The translations under genes were made by a program, and so were the position numbers. A stretch of DNA of 64,000 nucleotides from contig NZ_QPER01000001.1 of assembly GCF_009455635.1 (NCBI RefSeq), positions 186,001-250,000 of the forward strand, given 5' to 3'. Shown here in pieces: positions 1-9,347 of this stretch. Below the pieces are notes generated by a model. It was not told where the DNA came from. It ran no database searches and worked only from the letters and a program-made list of their open reading frames with translations. Source of the DNA: Paraburkholderia agricolaris (GTDB taxonomy: Bacteria; Pseudomonadota; Gammaproteobacteria; Burkholderiales; Burkholderiaceae). Positions within the stretch are counted from its first letter, which is position 1. The number at the start of each line of letters is the position of its first letter.

Positions 1-433
1 AGCTGGCCCATTGGCCGGCCGGCACTGTCAGACCGGGATGGCTCGCGCTCACCTGACGCGGTTGCGGCGGCAGCTTGCAGCCGGTGTCGGTTTGCTGCGG
101 GGCGTCTTCCTCGAAGGTTTCCTGCGCGTCGATCGACAACGTGACCGCGTTCGCATCCGCCCGCAGCGGCGAGACCGTCAGCGTGCGCGCCAGATCGATG
201 CTGCCGCCAGGCTGGTCTTTACAGCCGACGTTGTGCTGCACCACCTTGTGATGCGTGTCCGTGCGCGCCTGGCCGACGGTCGTGGTGCCGTCGAACGAAT
301 CGATCTGCTGGCCGTCGCGCATGACCTGCAACTGCCATTGCACGACCTGCTGCGCCGACCCTTGCGCGTTGGCAAGCAGTGAGGTGCCGAACAGCGCGGC
401 GGTCAGCACCGCGGCGATACTGGTTTTCCACAT
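1..433 (-). CDS. Exported hypothetical protein, 3' end outside window
   Basis: Reading leftward from the ATG at 433, the frame stays open to base 1, giving 144 codons without a stop, so the gene is truncated by the window edge. The N-terminus is a clear signal peptide: MWKTS followed by a hydrophobic stretch ending LLANA before Gln. The mature part is rich in Gln, Asp and Thr, predicts beta strands, and has Cys in VGCKDQ and TGCKLP that could form a disulfide. A GGAGA ribosome site lies just upstream of the start. I recognise no domain; it is probably a periplasmic protein. The start and secretion are fairly certain, the function unknown. Confidence 0.7.
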   Translation of the reverse strand, partial: MWKTSIAAVLTAALFGTSLLANAQGSAQQVVQWQLQVMRDGQQIDSFDGTTTVGQARTDTHHKVVQHNVGCKDQPGGSIDLARTLTVSPLRADANAVTLSIDAQETFEEDAPQQTDTGCKLPPQPRQVSASHPGLTVPAGQWAS

Positions 434-613
434 AAACAAAGTCTCCGGTCACTGCATCCGGCAGGGTAGACAGAAGGCCATCTTACGCCTGATGCGCTGA
501 ACGCCTTTCTGACATTTCAAACAGGGCCGGGTTCAGCAATACAGTATTTCAGGTGGGGTGGGGTATCACCGAAAACAAGCCGTTGTTAGCAGCAGAGCCG
601 CACGACTGCTGGC

Positions 614-641
614 TTGCACACGAAAATGTCATCGTTACACT
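614..641 (+). promoter_or_regulatory. Predicted sigma70 promoter of the AAA ATPase gene
   Basis: TTGCAC (614-619) and TACACT (636-641) are separated by 16 bp, which would start a transcript near 648, about 55 bases before the ATG at 702. Prediction by eye only. Confidence 0.4.
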
Positions 642-701
642 GGACTTGAAACGGCGCCCATCAGGCGCCGCAGCAGCAAGGCCAGCCAGACGGGGTGAGC
701 G

Positions 702-1679
702 ATGACAACAGCCATGGTCAAACAGGAAATCGCCGTAGCATCTTTCAGCCGGGTGTACGACCTCGATCAGGTCGAGCACGCACTGAACGATCTCGGTGAA
801 GGCGCGAACGAAGCACTGCGCGCCACATACGAAAAGATGCTGAAAACCGGCAATCTGCGCTTCTGCGTCAAGCCGAACCGGATGCCCTCGATCGACGATC
901 TGATCGACGCGCTGCCCAACTTTTCAGCACCGCTCGACGACATCCGCAAGCAGGTCGCCTTGTGTCTCGAGACCGAGGACCGTCTCGAACTCATGCCGAT
1001 CCTGCTGCTGGGCGACCCGGGTATCGGCAAGACTCACTTTGCCAAGCAGTTGGCGCGCCTGCTCGGTACCGCCTACCAGTACGTGGCGATGAGTTCGTTG
1101 ACCGCGGGGTGGATCTTGTCGGGTGCCTCGTCGCAGTGGAAGAACGCCAAGCCGGGCAAGGTGTTCGATGCGCTCGTGAACGGCAGTTACGCGAATCCCG
1201 TGATCACGGTCGACGAAATCGACAAGGCCACCGGCGATTCGCAATACGATCCGCTCGGCGCGCTTTATGCGCTGCTGGAACACGACACGGCACAGGCTTT
1301 TATCGACGAATTCGCCGAGATCCCGATCAATGCCGGCCACGTGATCTGGATTGCGACGGCAAACGACGAGCGCTCGATCCCGGAGCCGATTCTGAACCGG
1401 ATGAACGTGTACGAGATTCCGCCGCCGGATCACGACGGCGCGCGCCGTATCGCCCAATCGATCTATCACGAGATTCGCTCGGCGCATAACTGGGGGCTGC
1501 GCTTTCCGGAAACACTCGGCGACGCCGCGCTCGATGCGCTGAAGCTGGCATCACCCCGTGAAATGCGGCGGGCGATTCTGAATGGCTTCGGCGCGGCGCG
1601 CATTGACGGGCGCGATGGGATCGAAGCCGGGGATATCAGGCTGGATTACGGAAATCGCCGAAAACCGATCGGTTTTTGA
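702..1679 (+). CDS. Lon-like AAA+ ATPase without protease domain
   Basis: A 325-residue single AAA+ module. Walker A is GDPGIGKT at residues 104-111, Walker B is VITVDEID at 167-174, sensor 1 is IATAND near 217-222, and an arginine-finger candidate is R233 in LNRM. The ATPase core resembles that of Lon and ClpX/MoxR-type remodelers, but there is no Ser-Lys protease domain and no zinc finger; the first hundred residues are helical and unassigned. The ATG at 702 has GGGGTGAG upstream. The gene stands alone, so partner proteins cannot be guessed from context. It probably uses ATP to remodel a protein or complex; the target is unknown. Confidence 0.75.
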   Translation: MTTAMVKQEIAVASFSRVYDLDQVEHALNDLGEGANEALRATYEKMLKTGNLRFCVKPNRMPSIDDLIDALPNFSAPLDDIRKQVALCLETEDRLELMPILLLGDPGIGKTHFAKQLARLLGTAYQYVAMSSLTAGWILSGASSQWKNAKPGKVFDALVNGSYANPVITVDEIDKATGDSQYDPLGALYALLEHDTAQAFIDEFAEIPINAGHVIWIATANDERSIPEPILNRMNVYEIPPPDHDGARRIAQSIYHEIRSAHNWGLRFPETLGDAALDALKLASPREMRRAILNGFGAARIDGRDGIEAGDIRLDYGNRRKPIGF

Positions 1680-2115
1680 GGTTTTTTACGCCGTTTTTGT
1701 GCGAAAACCGCCTTCAGAGGGGTTTATTGAGGTTGCAAATCGGGTATCCATACCGAAAATAAGATGAATGCTTCGGCAATTGTTGCTAATTACGAGGTGC
1801 GATTGCGTCGTGGTACATGCCATCTGCGCCGCCGTCGTGCATCCGGCCCGCATGAAGAGTCGAGCGCGGCGGCCGTCGGCGGCGTACACTAATCCTGTCC
1901 GAAGCATGCGTTTTAGACCTGTTCAAGACCGAATGCCCGCAGTTCCGACTGCGGGCATTTGTGTCTGTGCAGCGTCGTGCAATTTTTCCAGACGGTTGCG
2001 GAAGGCCAGGAGCGTTCGACAGCGAGCGGTGTGCGGTTCTCGATAGCCGCACCCTGTCTTCATGGTTATCGGGTGAACGAGGCAGCGCGCGGCAAGGTTG
2101 GCCGCGTCAAGGGAC
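1680..2115. other. Intergenic stretch between the ATPase and FAD oxidoreductase genes
   Basis: No convincing gene in about 435 bases. The only clear signal is a perfect 12-bp hairpin near 1932-1959. T-rich sequence just after 1679 may help end transcription of the ATPase gene. Confidence 0.4.
1932..1961 (+). terminator. Hairpin, possible terminator
   Basis: AATGCCCGCAGT (1932-1943) pairs perfectly with 1948-1959 around a 4-base TCCG loop. Only a short T run follows, so termination efficiency is doubtful. Confidence 0.35.
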
Positions 2116-3222
2116 ATGGATCAAATCGAATGTGTAGTGATCGGCGCAGGCGTGATTGGCCTCGCCGTGGCGCGCGCCCTCGCGGCGCGCGGGCGCGAAG
2201 TGATCGTGCTGGAAGCGGCCGAGGCGATCGGTGTGGGCACCAGTTCGCGCAATAGCGAAGTGATTCACGCGGGGATCTACTACCCACGCGGCTCGCTAAA
2301 AGCGGCGCTCTGTGTGCGCGGCCGCGAGATGCTCTACGAGTACTGCGCCGAGCACAACGTGCCGCATTCGCGCTGCGGCAAACTGCTGGTGGCCACCTCG
2401 CGCAATCAGATTCCTCAGCTCGAAAGCATTATGGCGAAAGGGCGCGAGAACGGCGTGCTCGACCTGATGCGGATCAACGGCGATCAGGCGCAAGCGCTCG
2501 AACCCGCGCTCGAATGTGTGGAGGCCGTGTTTTCGCCGCAGACAGGCATTGTCGATAGTCACCAGTTGATGCTGGCGATTCAGGGCGACGCCGAGCGCGA
2601 CGGCGCGGTGTGTGCGTTCCACGCGCCGGTCGAGGCGATCGAGGCGAGCAACGGCCGCTTCATCATCAAGGTGGGCGGCAGCGCGCCGACCACGATCAGC
2701 GCCGCCTGCGTGATCAACAGCGCCGGCTTGCAGGCGAACGCGCTGGCCCGCACGATTCGCGGCCTCGATGCGCGCCATGTGCCGCCGCTTTATCTCGCAC
2801 GCGGCAACTACTTCAGCATCTCTGGGCGCGCACCGTTCAGCAGACTGATTTATCCAATGCCGAACGAAGCCGGCCTTGGCGTGCATCTGACTATCGATCT
2901 CGGCGGCCAGGCGCGCTTCGGTCCGGACGTCGAATGGGTCGATGCGATCAATTACGACGTCGACCCGCATCGCGCGGATGCCTTTTACGCGGCGATTCGC
3001 GCGTACTGGCCCGCGCTTCCCGACCATGCGCTGCAGCCCGCTTATGCGGGAATTCGTCCGAAGCTTTCCGGTCCGGGCGAACCCGCCGCCGATTTCGTGA
3101 TTCAGGGGCCGGCCGCGCATGGCGTGCGCGGGCTCGTCAATCTGTTCGGTATCGAGTCACCAGGATTGACAGCCTCGCTGGCGATTGCGCAGCGCGTCTG
3201 CGAATTGAGCGGGCGCGCCTAA
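2116..3222 (+). CDS. FAD-dependent oxidoreductase, L-2-hydroxyglutarate dehydrogenase-like
   Basis: A 368-residue DAO-family flavoprotein. The N-terminus holds the dinucleotide-binding motif [17 protein letters not shown], followed by [15 protein letters not shown] and [10 protein letters not shown]. That arrangement matches the mitochondrial and bacterial L-2-hydroxyglutarate dehydrogenase/oxidase group, which oxidises L-2-hydroxyglutarate to 2-oxoglutarate. The C-terminal [10 protein letters not shown] segment is also typical of the family. I prefer the ATG at 2116; an in-frame TTG at 2098 would add six residues, and neither has a well-spaced ribosome site. The gene is not obviously in an operon. 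Substrate specificity is inferred; another 2-hydroxy acid is possible. Confidence 0.75.
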   Translation: MDQIECVVIGAGVIGLAVARALAARGREVIVLEAAEAIGVGTSSRNSEVIHAGIYYPRGSLKAALCVRGREMLYEYCAEHNVPHSRCGKLLVATSRNQIPQLESIMAKGRENGVLDLMRINGDQAQALEPALECVEAVFSPQTGIVDSHQLMLAIQGDAERDGAVCAFHAPVEAIEASNGRFIIKVGGSAPTTISAACVINSAGLQANALARTIRGLDARHVPPLYLARGNYFSISGRAPFSRLIYPMPNEAGLGVHLTIDLGGQARFGPDVEWVDAINYDVDPHRADAFYAAIRAYWPALPDHALQPAYAGIRPKLSGPGEPAADFVIQGPAAHGVRGLVNLFGIESPGLTASLAIAQRVCELSGRA

Positions 3223-3275
3223 TCGTCGCACCGCGGGTTTTCACTCAGATTCTCACACTCATGCGATTAACCGGC

Positions 3276-3304
3276 ACACCGCGCTCGATATTCAGGCGCG
3301 GTGT
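3276..3304. repeat. Inverted repeat before the HiPIP gene
   Basis: ACACCGCGC (3276-3284) pairs with GCGCGGTGT (3296-3304). No T run follows. It may slow transcription from the upstream gene or be a protein site. Confidence 0.3.
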
Positions 3305-3423
3305 CGTACCAATTCGCTTATCTCTATCATTTGGGTCGTCACGCGTAACGGCTTCATTGCTATCCTTGGGGACCGCTGTCACCAGAACGGCGATCAGTTC
3401 AATATAAATGGAGTGAGTCTCCC

Positions 3424-3735
3424 ATGAAATCTTCCCGTCGTACGTTTTTGATCACCAGCATTGGCGTGGCATCGACTTTCGCGCTGTCGCGCCAGGCTTT
3501 CGCCGACGCGCCGCAGGTTGCCGAAACCGATCCGACCGCTCAGGCGCTCGGCTACAAGGCTGACGCAAGCAAAGTCGACAAGGCGAAGTTCGCGAAGTAC
3601 GCAGCCGGCCAGGATTGCGGCAACTGCAGCTTCTATCAAGGCAAGCCGACCGACCCGTACGCGGGCTGCCCGATGTTCGCGGGCAAGCAGGTCGCGAGCA
3701 AGGGTTGGTGCAGCGCATATAACAAGAAGGCCTGA
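3424..3735 (+). CDS. High-potential iron-sulfur protein (HiPIP)
   Basis: A 103-residue periplasmic electron carrier with one [4Fe-4S] cluster. Four cysteines at 65, 68, 82 and 96 follow the HiPIP pattern C-x2-C-x13-C-x13-C. The N-terminus SRRTFLITSIG is a twin-arginine signal, as expected for a protein that folds with its cluster before export; cleavage is likely after AFA near residue 27. Mature length, about 75 residues, is normal for the family. HiPIPs usually donate electrons to a reaction centre or a terminal oxidase. The gene is monocistronic and followed by a strong terminator. Confidence 0.92.
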   Translation: MKSSRRTFLITSIGVASTFALSRQAFADAPQVAETDPTAQALGYKADASKVDKAKFAKYAAGQDCGNCSFYQGKPTDPYAGCPMFAGKQVASKGWCSAYNKKA

Positions 3736-3818
3736 TTTCGTTTCAGCCGCGCGCACGTTCAGTGGCGCGGCCAATGCGCTGCAACATGGCAGCGCCGGAC
3801 TACCGTCCGATCATCGAG

Positions 3819-3851
3819 GCGTCTGCCGCTCTGCGCGGCAGACGCTTTTTT
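3819..3851 (+). terminator. Rho-independent terminator of the HiPIP gene
   Basis: GCGTCTGCCGC (3819-3829) pairs perfectly with 3835-3845 around a 5-base loop and is followed by six T residues. Confidence 0.85.
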
Positions 3852-3934
3852 GTTGGTGAGCGATCTGCCGACCTTCGCGGTCAGGCAAATGAAGTGGCCC
3901 GACTGAGCCGATACGCCATGAGGCGCCTCTTCGT

Positions 3935-5455
3935 CTAGCTGCGTGCCTGCATCAACGGCGGCCGTTTGTCGAACCATGGCCGAGCCGTTTCGAGTTGCGC
4001 GGCTAGCCGCAACAGCGTTGCTTCACCGCCGTTGCGTGCGGCGAACTGCACGCCGATAGGCAGCCCGCGCGCGTTCCAGTAGAGCGGCACCGACATCGCC
4101 GGTTGTCCGCTCAGATTGAACAGCTCCGTGCATCCCGCCCACGCGAACGCCTTGTTCGACGCTTCGGTCAACAGCTTCTTCATCAGCGGTTCGAGCGGCA
4201 TGGCCGTGACGGCGCGCATCTGCATGCGTTCCGCTGAGGTAGGGTGCATTTCGCCGATCTTGATCGGCGCGCCCGCAAGCGTCGCACACAGAAGCACGTC
4301 GTAGCGGTTCAGCAAATCGGTAAGGCGGTCAGTGATGCGGCGTTGTTCTTCCAGTGCGCTCGGCAGGCCACGTTCGCCAAGCTTGCGGCCGACATGCGCC
4401 ATGGCCCATGTCGAGATCTCGAATTCGTCGCGCAGCGGTTTGCGGCCCGTGATGCGGTCGGCGTTCAGCACCATTTCTTCCGCCGTCACCGACCAGAGCA
4501 TCAGGAACGCATGGCGGACCGCCGCGAAATCGATCCCGAGCGATACCGGCTCGATGTTGTGCCCAAGCGAACTGGCGAGTTGCGCGGCATCTTCGAGCGC
4601 GGTGCGCGAGTCGGTGGAGAGCGAAGGCGCCAGCATCGAATCGGTGACGTAGGCAATGTTCAGCGGCTTGCATGGTTCGCGGGTCGCGCCAAGGAAAGTG
4701 CCCGGCGCGCCGAGCGGTCTATCCGCGTTGCCCGCCAGCAGATCGAGCAGCAATGCGCTATCGCGCACGCTGCGCGATACCGCGTGATCGACACCGAGTT
4801 CGCCGACCGCCGCAGTCGGCGCCGCGCGCGGCACACGTCCGCGGGAAGGCTTGAGACCGAATAGTCCGCAACATGACGCGGGAATGCGGATCGAGCCGCC
4901 GCCGTCCGAGGCATGTGCAAGCGGCACAATGCCTGCGGCGACAGCCGCGGCCGCACCGCCGCTCGAACCACCCGGCGTGTGGTCGAGACTCCATGGATTA
5001 CGGCACGGGCCGAACAGTTCGGGCTCCGTATAAGGCATCTGGCCGAGTTCGGAAGTGCTGGTCTTGGCGAAAATATTGAGGCCCGCCGCCTTCGCCAGTG
5101 CGACAACCGGGGCGTCCTCGGTGGGGATGAAGTGGCGATAGTGGCGGCTGCCCATCGACATGCGCAAGCCGGCCACCGCCGCACCCAGATCCTTGATCAG
5201 AAAGGGCACGCCCGCGAGCGCTGCCTGCGCGCTTTCACGGTCCGAATGGTTTGCGCGATTCGTTCTGCTCTCGTCATCGCGCGAGGCACGCTGACGCGCG
5301 GCGTCGTAGTCCTTCAGAACGATCGCATTGATCGCGGGATTGACGGCCTCCGTACGGGAGATCGCGATGTCCAGCAATTCGCGTGCGCTTGCTGCGCGGT
5401 TTCGAACCAGTTCGGCGAGGCCGATGGCGTCATGGGCGAGATAGTCTGATTGCAC
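3935..5455 (-). CDS. Amidase of the amidase-signature family
   Basis: A 506-residue amidase-signature hydrolase. The Lys-cisSer-Ser triad is visible: K88 in FLIKDL, S164 in PGGSSGG and nucleophile S188 in [11 protein letters not shown]. The 24-residue spacing between the two serines equals that in fatty acid amide hydrolase. Overall it resembles 6-aminohexanoate-cyclic-dimer hydrolases and GatA-like enzymes; the [16 protein letters not shown] segment supports this group. The start is a GTG at 5455 with a GA-rich site upstream. It is a cytoplasmic amide hydrolase with unknown substrate, and no GatB/GatC genes are nearby, so it is not the tRNA amidotransferase. Confidence 0.85.
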   Translation of the reverse strand: MQSDYLAHDAIGLAELVRNRAASARELLDIAISRTEAVNPAINAIVLKDYDAARQRASRDDESRTNRANHSDRESAQAALAGVPFLIKDLGAAVAGLRMSMGSRHYRHFIPTEDAPVVALAKAAGLNIFAKTSTSELGQMPYTEPELFGPCRNPWSLDHTPGGSSGGAAAAVAAGIVPLAHASDGGGSIRIPASCCGLFGLKPSRGRVPRAAPTAAVGELGVDHAVSRSVRDSALLLDLLAGNADRPLGAPGTFLGATREPCKPLNIAYVTDSMLAPSLSTDSRTALEDAAQLASSLGHNIEPVSLGIDFAAVRHAFLMLWSVTAEEMVLNADRITGRKPLRDEFEISTWAMAHVGRKLGERGLPSALEEQRRITDRLTDLLNRYDVLLCATLAGAPIKIGEMHPTSAERMQMRAVTAMPLEPLMKKLLTEASNKAFAWAGCTELFNLSGQPAMSVPLYWNARGLPIGVQFAARNGGEATLLRLAAQLETARPWFDKRPPLMQARS

Positions 5456-5540
5456 GACGCTAGGGCCCTCTCTATTTTGAATGTTGGGTTTGCCGGTTGC
5501 AGCCTCGGGCTACAAGCGGGCGTTCCGGCCATGCCATGAG

Positions 5541-6239
5541 TTACAGGCGCTCGCCGAGGAAGGTCAGCGTGCGGCCATGCGCGAGCGCCGCGGCGCGCTG
5601 GTTGTACGACGCGCGGTCCGAGCAGTTGAAGCCATGATCGGCGTTCGGATAGATGTTGAATTCCGCGTCGGTGCGCCCGGCGAAGCGCTCCTGAATCTGG
5701 CCGACGGCCGACAGCGGGATATGCGCGTCGAGTTCGCCGTAGTGGAATTGCATCGGCACCTTGATCTTCGCAGCCTCATCGAGCTTGTTCTGGATGCCGC
5801 CGCCGTAGTACGCAACCGCGCCGTCGAGCGAACCTTGCGCGGCCGCCAGATACGCGAGCTGGCCACCGAAGCAGAAGCCGATCGCCGCAATCTTGCCGGT
5901 CACTTCCGGCATGGCGCGCAAGGCCGCAGCCGCTGCGCCGATGTCGGCCACGGCCTGGTCGACGTTGGTCTTCTGCATCAGCTCGATGCCCTTCGTGCGA
6001 TCCGCGCCGTCGTATGTCAATTCGACGCGCGGCTGGACACGCCAGAACACATCCGGTGCGAGCGCGATGTAGCCGTCTTGCGCGTATTGATCCGCGACCG
6101 AGCGAATATGGCTGTTCACGCCGAAGATTTCCTGGATGATGATGACGGCCGGTCCCTTGCCGCCTTTGGGCAGCGCCAGATAGCCGCCGAAACTATCGTT
6201 GCCGGCGGGAATGTCGATCCAGCGGGAAGTCGTGCTCAT
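5541..6239 (-). CDS. Dienelactone hydrolase family protein
   Basis: A 232-residue alpha/beta hydrolase. The catalytic cysteine lies in GFCFGG (C123), with D171 in GELDAHI and H202 in ADHGF, the Cys-Asp-His triad of dienelactone hydrolases; E37 in QEIFG matches the Glu that activates the Cys. I use the ATG at 6239 because GGAGAG sits 4-9 bases before it; the upstream ATG at 6251 would itself overlap that site. The family opens lactones such as dienelactone in chlorocatechol breakdown, but many members act elsewhere, and no catechol pathway genes are adjacent. Cytoplasmic. Confidence 0.88.
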   Translation of the reverse strand: MSTTSRWIDIPAGNDSFGGYLALPKGGKGPAVIIIQEIFGVNSHIRSVADQYAQDGYIALAPDVFWRVQPRVELTYDGADRTKGIELMQKTNVDQAVADIGAAAAALRAMPEVTGKIAAIGFCFGGQLAYLAAAQGSLDGAVAYYGGGIQNKLDEAAKIKVPMQFHYGELDAHIPLSAVGQIQERFAGRTDAEFNIYPNADHGFNCSDRASYNQRAAALAHGRTLTFLGERL

Positions 6240-6523
6240 GTTGCTCTCCATTTACCAGTGCGTTGATGCGTGAGGTCGGTCTGAATGAATGCCAGAGGCG
6301 TGAATGCCTGAAGCGGGCCGGTCAGTTTGCCATCAAAAGAAACGCCTTGCAGCGAGCCCGAGTGTGGCCCGGCGACGCTTGCAGCGCCCATAGTGCGCTA
6401 CTGATCTCGTAAGGCGATTGAAACATTCTCGATAATTCATTTTCCCGCGCATGCCCGGCTCGGTACAGTCGAACGTATCGGCTCGCGCGTGCCGCGCGGG
6501 TCCTGGTAAAGGAGGAATCGATT

Positions 6524-7627
6524 ATGAGCAAGCGCAGTTTTGCGACGCCATTTGCCGAACGTTTCGGCATGCGGGTGCCGATTGTGCAGGCGCCGATGGT
6601 CGGCGGCGCGACCACGCCGGCGATGGTCGCGGCAGCTTCGAACGCGGGCGCATTCGGTTGTCTTGCCGGCGCGGCGCTGGCGCCGGAGAAGATCGCGAGC
6701 GAAGTCGCGGCGATCCGCGCGCTGACTGATCGTCCGTTCGGCATCAATCTGTTTGTGCTGCCGCCCGTTACGCCTGATGAGATGACCGTGCGCTGCGCGC
6801 TCGAAGCGATCGATCCGATCCGCGCGGAACTCGGCTTGCCGCCGGGCAGCCCGCTCGAACGCTATGCGCCCGACTTCCGCGCGCAACTGGACATGCTGAT
6901 CGAATTGCGCGTGCCGGTGGTCAGCTTCACGTTTGGGCTGCTTTCCAAAGACGACGTCGCCCGTTTGCACGCGGCGGGTTCATATGTCATAGGCACCGCG
7001 ACCCATGTCGCAGAAGGACTGGCGTGGCGCGAAGCGGGGGCTGACGCGCTTGTGGCGCAAGGGGCGGAAGCCGGCGGTCATCGCGGCACGTTCATCGGCG
7101 CTTTCGAAGACGCGCTGATTGGCACCATGGCGCTGGTGCCGCAACTCGTCGACGCGACCGGCCTGCCGGTGCTCGCGGCGGGTGGCATCATGGACGGACG
7201 CGGTATCGCCGCAGCACTGGCGCTGGGCGCACAGGCGGCGATGATGGGGAGTGCATTCATCACCTGCGCCGAGAGCGCGATCTCCCCGGCATGGAAAGCG
7301 CGTTTGCGCTCAATGTCCGATACCTCGACTGCCGTAACGCGCGCGATCACCGGGCGCCATGCGCGCGGCATACGCAATCCGTTGATGCTGCGCTTGAGCG
7401 AGTCGATGAATAAGGTCGCGCCTTATCCGGTGCAAAACGCCTTGACGCAGGAACTACGACAAATCGCGAGCCGTGCGGAGAAAAGCGACTATCTGTCTCT
7501 ATGGTCAGGCCAGGGCGCGCCGCTTGGCCAGAAGCGTCGCGAAGGCCTCGGCGTCGCGGAACTGGTCGGGCAACTCGAAGAGGAATGGCACGCCGCGGCC
7601 ACACGGATCGCGGCGTTCGAAGCTTGA
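6524..7627 (+). CDS. Nitronate monooxygenase (2-nitropropane dioxygenase family)
   Basis: A 367-residue FMN TIM-barrel enzyme. The N-terminal PIVQAPMVGGATTP, the NLFVLPP strand, the AEAGGHRG loop with the conserved His, and the LAAGGIMDGRG phosphate-binding segment are all hallmarks of class I nitronate monooxygenases, which detoxify alkyl nitronates such as propionate 3-nitronate. The start at 6524 has a very strong AAAGGAGGAA site at 6508-6517. It is a single gene with its own terminator. Exact substrate unproven; enoyl reductases of the FabK type share the fold but differ in motifs. Confidence 0.88.
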   Translation: MSKRSFATPFAERFGMRVPIVQAPMVGGATTPAMVAAASNAGAFGCLAGAALAPEKIASEVAAIRALTDRPFGINLFVLPPVTPDEMTVRCALEAIDPIRAELGLPPGSPLERYAPDFRAQLDMLIELRVPVVSFTFGLLSKDDVARLHAAGSYVIGTATHVAEGLAWREAGADALVAQGAEAGGHRGTFIGAFEDALIGTMALVPQLVDATGLPVLAAGGIMDGRGIAAALALGAQAAMMGSAFITCAESAISPAWKARLRSMSDTSTAVTRAITGRHARGIRNPLMLRLSESMNKVAPYPVQNALTQELRQIASRAEKSDYLSLWSGQGAPLGQKRREGLGVAELVGQLEEEWHAAATRIAAFEA

Positions 7628-7641
7628 TTCAAGCAGGTTCA

Positions 7642-7680
7642 GGGGCGTCTCGCAGCAAACTGCGGAGCGCCTCGTTTTTA
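7642..7680 (+). terminator. Terminator of the nitronate monooxygenase gene
   Basis: A 14-bp stem (7642-7655 with 7660-7673, including three G-U pairs) around CAAA, followed by GTTTTTA. Confidence 0.75.
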
Positions 7681-8060
7681 AGCACAAAGCCTATTCGAAA
7701 CATCAACGGTTTAACACGCTAAAAGCTTTAGGGCGTGTTGTCAGACGCACGGCTCACCTGGCGGAAACCCGCATGGGCTGGTGCTTTCCAGCCTATCCTT
7801 CCGATTTGAATCGCCTCCTGGTGGATAAACGCTATTAGTGTTCATCCCACTTCCTCAAAAAAGTCCCACAATTTAATTTGTTGGCCTACACTTGCGCGCA
7901 AGTACGGTTTGCCGCCTGTCACAAACAGTCCGGTGAACGTGCTGGCCAAGTGCATGAACGATGCAACCGGCGTGGTCGTCCACGGGACTGAGCGACACGT
8001 GTAGGGAAGCGGGGGCACAGGGCGATTACGTTGTTTTTGGGACCGAAACTGGAGACTTAC
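7681..8060. other. Intergenic region before the binding-protein gene
   Basis: About 380 bases without a supported gene. A GGAGA ribosome site immediately before 8061 serves the next gene. Otherwise I see nothing specific. Confidence 0.4.
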
Positions 8061-9206
8061 ATGAACATCAAGATTCAAAAGCTGTTGCCGATCAGCGCTG
8101 CGGCCATGTTGTTTGCGTCGTTGGCAACCGGCGCGGTAGCGGACGAGGTCGTCAAGATCGGCCACGTTGCACCGTTGACCGGCGGTATCGCTCACCTGGG
8201 TAAAGACAACGAAAACGGCGCGCGCCTGGCAGTTGAGGAAATCAACGCCAAGGGCCTGACGATCGGCGGCCAGAAGATCACGCTGCAACTCGACGCACAA
8301 GACGACGCAGCTGACCCGCGTACGGCTACGCAAGTCGCGCAGAAGCTGGTTGACGATAAGGTCGTCGCAGTGGTCGGCCACCTGAACTCGGGCACTTCGA
8401 TCCCGGCTTCGAAGATCTATAGCGATGCAGGCATCGTGCAGATCTCGCCGTCGGCAACGAACCCGGCTTACACGCAACAGGGTTTCAAGACGACGTACCG
8501 CGTCGTGGCGACCGATGCGCAACAAGGTCCGGCACTGGCTAACTACGCAGCCAAGACCATGAAGATGAAGAGCGTCGCGATCGTCGACGACTCGACCGCT
8601 TACGGCCAGGGTCTCGCCAACGAATTCGAAAAGACCGCCAAGTCGCTGGGCCTGAACGTGATGTCGCATGACGCGACGAACGACAAGGCTGTCGACTTCC
8701 GCGCGATTCTGACGAAGATCAAGGGCGAAAATCCGGACGCGATCATGTACGGCGGTATGGATGCAACCGGCGGCCCGTTCGCCAAGCAAGCCAAGCAACT
8801 TGGCCTGCGCGCGAAGGTTCTGGCTGGCGACGGCGTGTGTACCGACAAGCTGTCGGACCTGGCTGGCGACGCAACCGACAACATCGTCTGCTCGGAAGCC
8901 GGTATGGCGCTCGAGAAGATGGCTGGCGGCCCGGCGTTCCTCGCCAAGTATCAGAAGCGTTTCGGTCAGCCGATCCAGATCTACGCTCCGTTCACGTATG
9001 ACGCTGTGTACATCATCGTCGACGCTATGAAGCGTGCGAACTCGACCGATCCGGCGAAAATCCTGGCAGCGATGCCGTCGACCGACTACAAGGGTGTGAT
9101 CGGCGAAACCACGTTCGACTCGAAGGGCGACCTGCAACACGGCGTGATCTCGCTGTACAACTACAAGGCAGGCAAGAAGACGCTGCTCGACGTAGTCAAG
9201 ATGTAA
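8061..9206 (+). CDS. Branched-chain amino acid ABC transporter substrate-binding protein
   Basis: A 381-residue periplasmic binding protein of the LivJ/LivK type. A signal peptide with hydrophobic core AAMLFASLATGAVA is followed by EVVKIGHVAPLTGG, the typical start of the mature family fold, then GHLNSGTSIPAS and ISPSATNPAYT, which form the ligand pocket with conserved Ser/Thr. It delivers Leu/Ile/Val or a related amino acid to an inner-membrane permease. No permease or ATPase genes follow, so it is an orphan receptor that would have to share a transporter encoded elsewhere. The ATG at 8061 was chosen over the upstream TTG at 8031. Codon choice looks like that of a highly expressed gene. Confidence 0.92.
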   Translation: MNIKIQKLLPISAAAMLFASLATGAVADEVVKIGHVAPLTGGIAHLGKDNENGARLAVEEINAKGLTIGGQKITLQLDAQDDAADPRTATQVAQKLVDDKVVAVVGHLNSGTSIPASKIYSDAGIVQISPSATNPAYTQQGFKTTYRVVATDAQQGPALANYAAKTMKMKSVAIVDDSTAYGQGLANEFEKTAKSLGLNVMSHDATNDKAVDFRAILTKIKGENPDAIMYGGMDATGGPFAKQAKQLGLRAKVLAGDGVCTDKLSDLAGDATDNIVCSEAGMALEKMAGGPAFLAKYQKRFGQPIQIYAPFTYDAVYIIVDAMKRANSTDPAKILAAMPSTDYKGVIGETTFDSKGDLQHGVISLYNYKAGKKTLLDVVKM

Positions 9207-9214
9207 GAACCGCA

Positions 9215-9246
9215 TGACCGAAGACAGCTTTGTTGGTCTTCGGTCA
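9215..9246 (+). terminator. First hairpin after the binding-protein gene
   Basis: TGACCGAAGAC (9215-9225) pairs with GTCTTCGGTCA (9236-9246). There is no T run directly after it, but a second, stronger terminator follows within ten bases. Confidence 0.55.
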
Positions 9247-9253
9247 AGCAGTT

Positions 9254-9295
9254 AAAAGGCACGCGCGCCGCATGGCTCGCGTGCCTTTTCTTTTT
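9254..9295 (+). terminator. Strong rho-independent terminator
   Basis: AAAAGGCACGCG (9254-9265) pairs with CGCGTGCCTTTT (9278-9289), then CTTTTT. The tandem arrangement with 9215-9246 suggests heavy transcription of the binding-protein gene. Confidence 0.85.
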
Positions 9296-9347
9296 GGGTG
9301 CGGGCTGCGAAGCTGGCGGGTATGGGAACATTGTTTGGGAGAATGCC

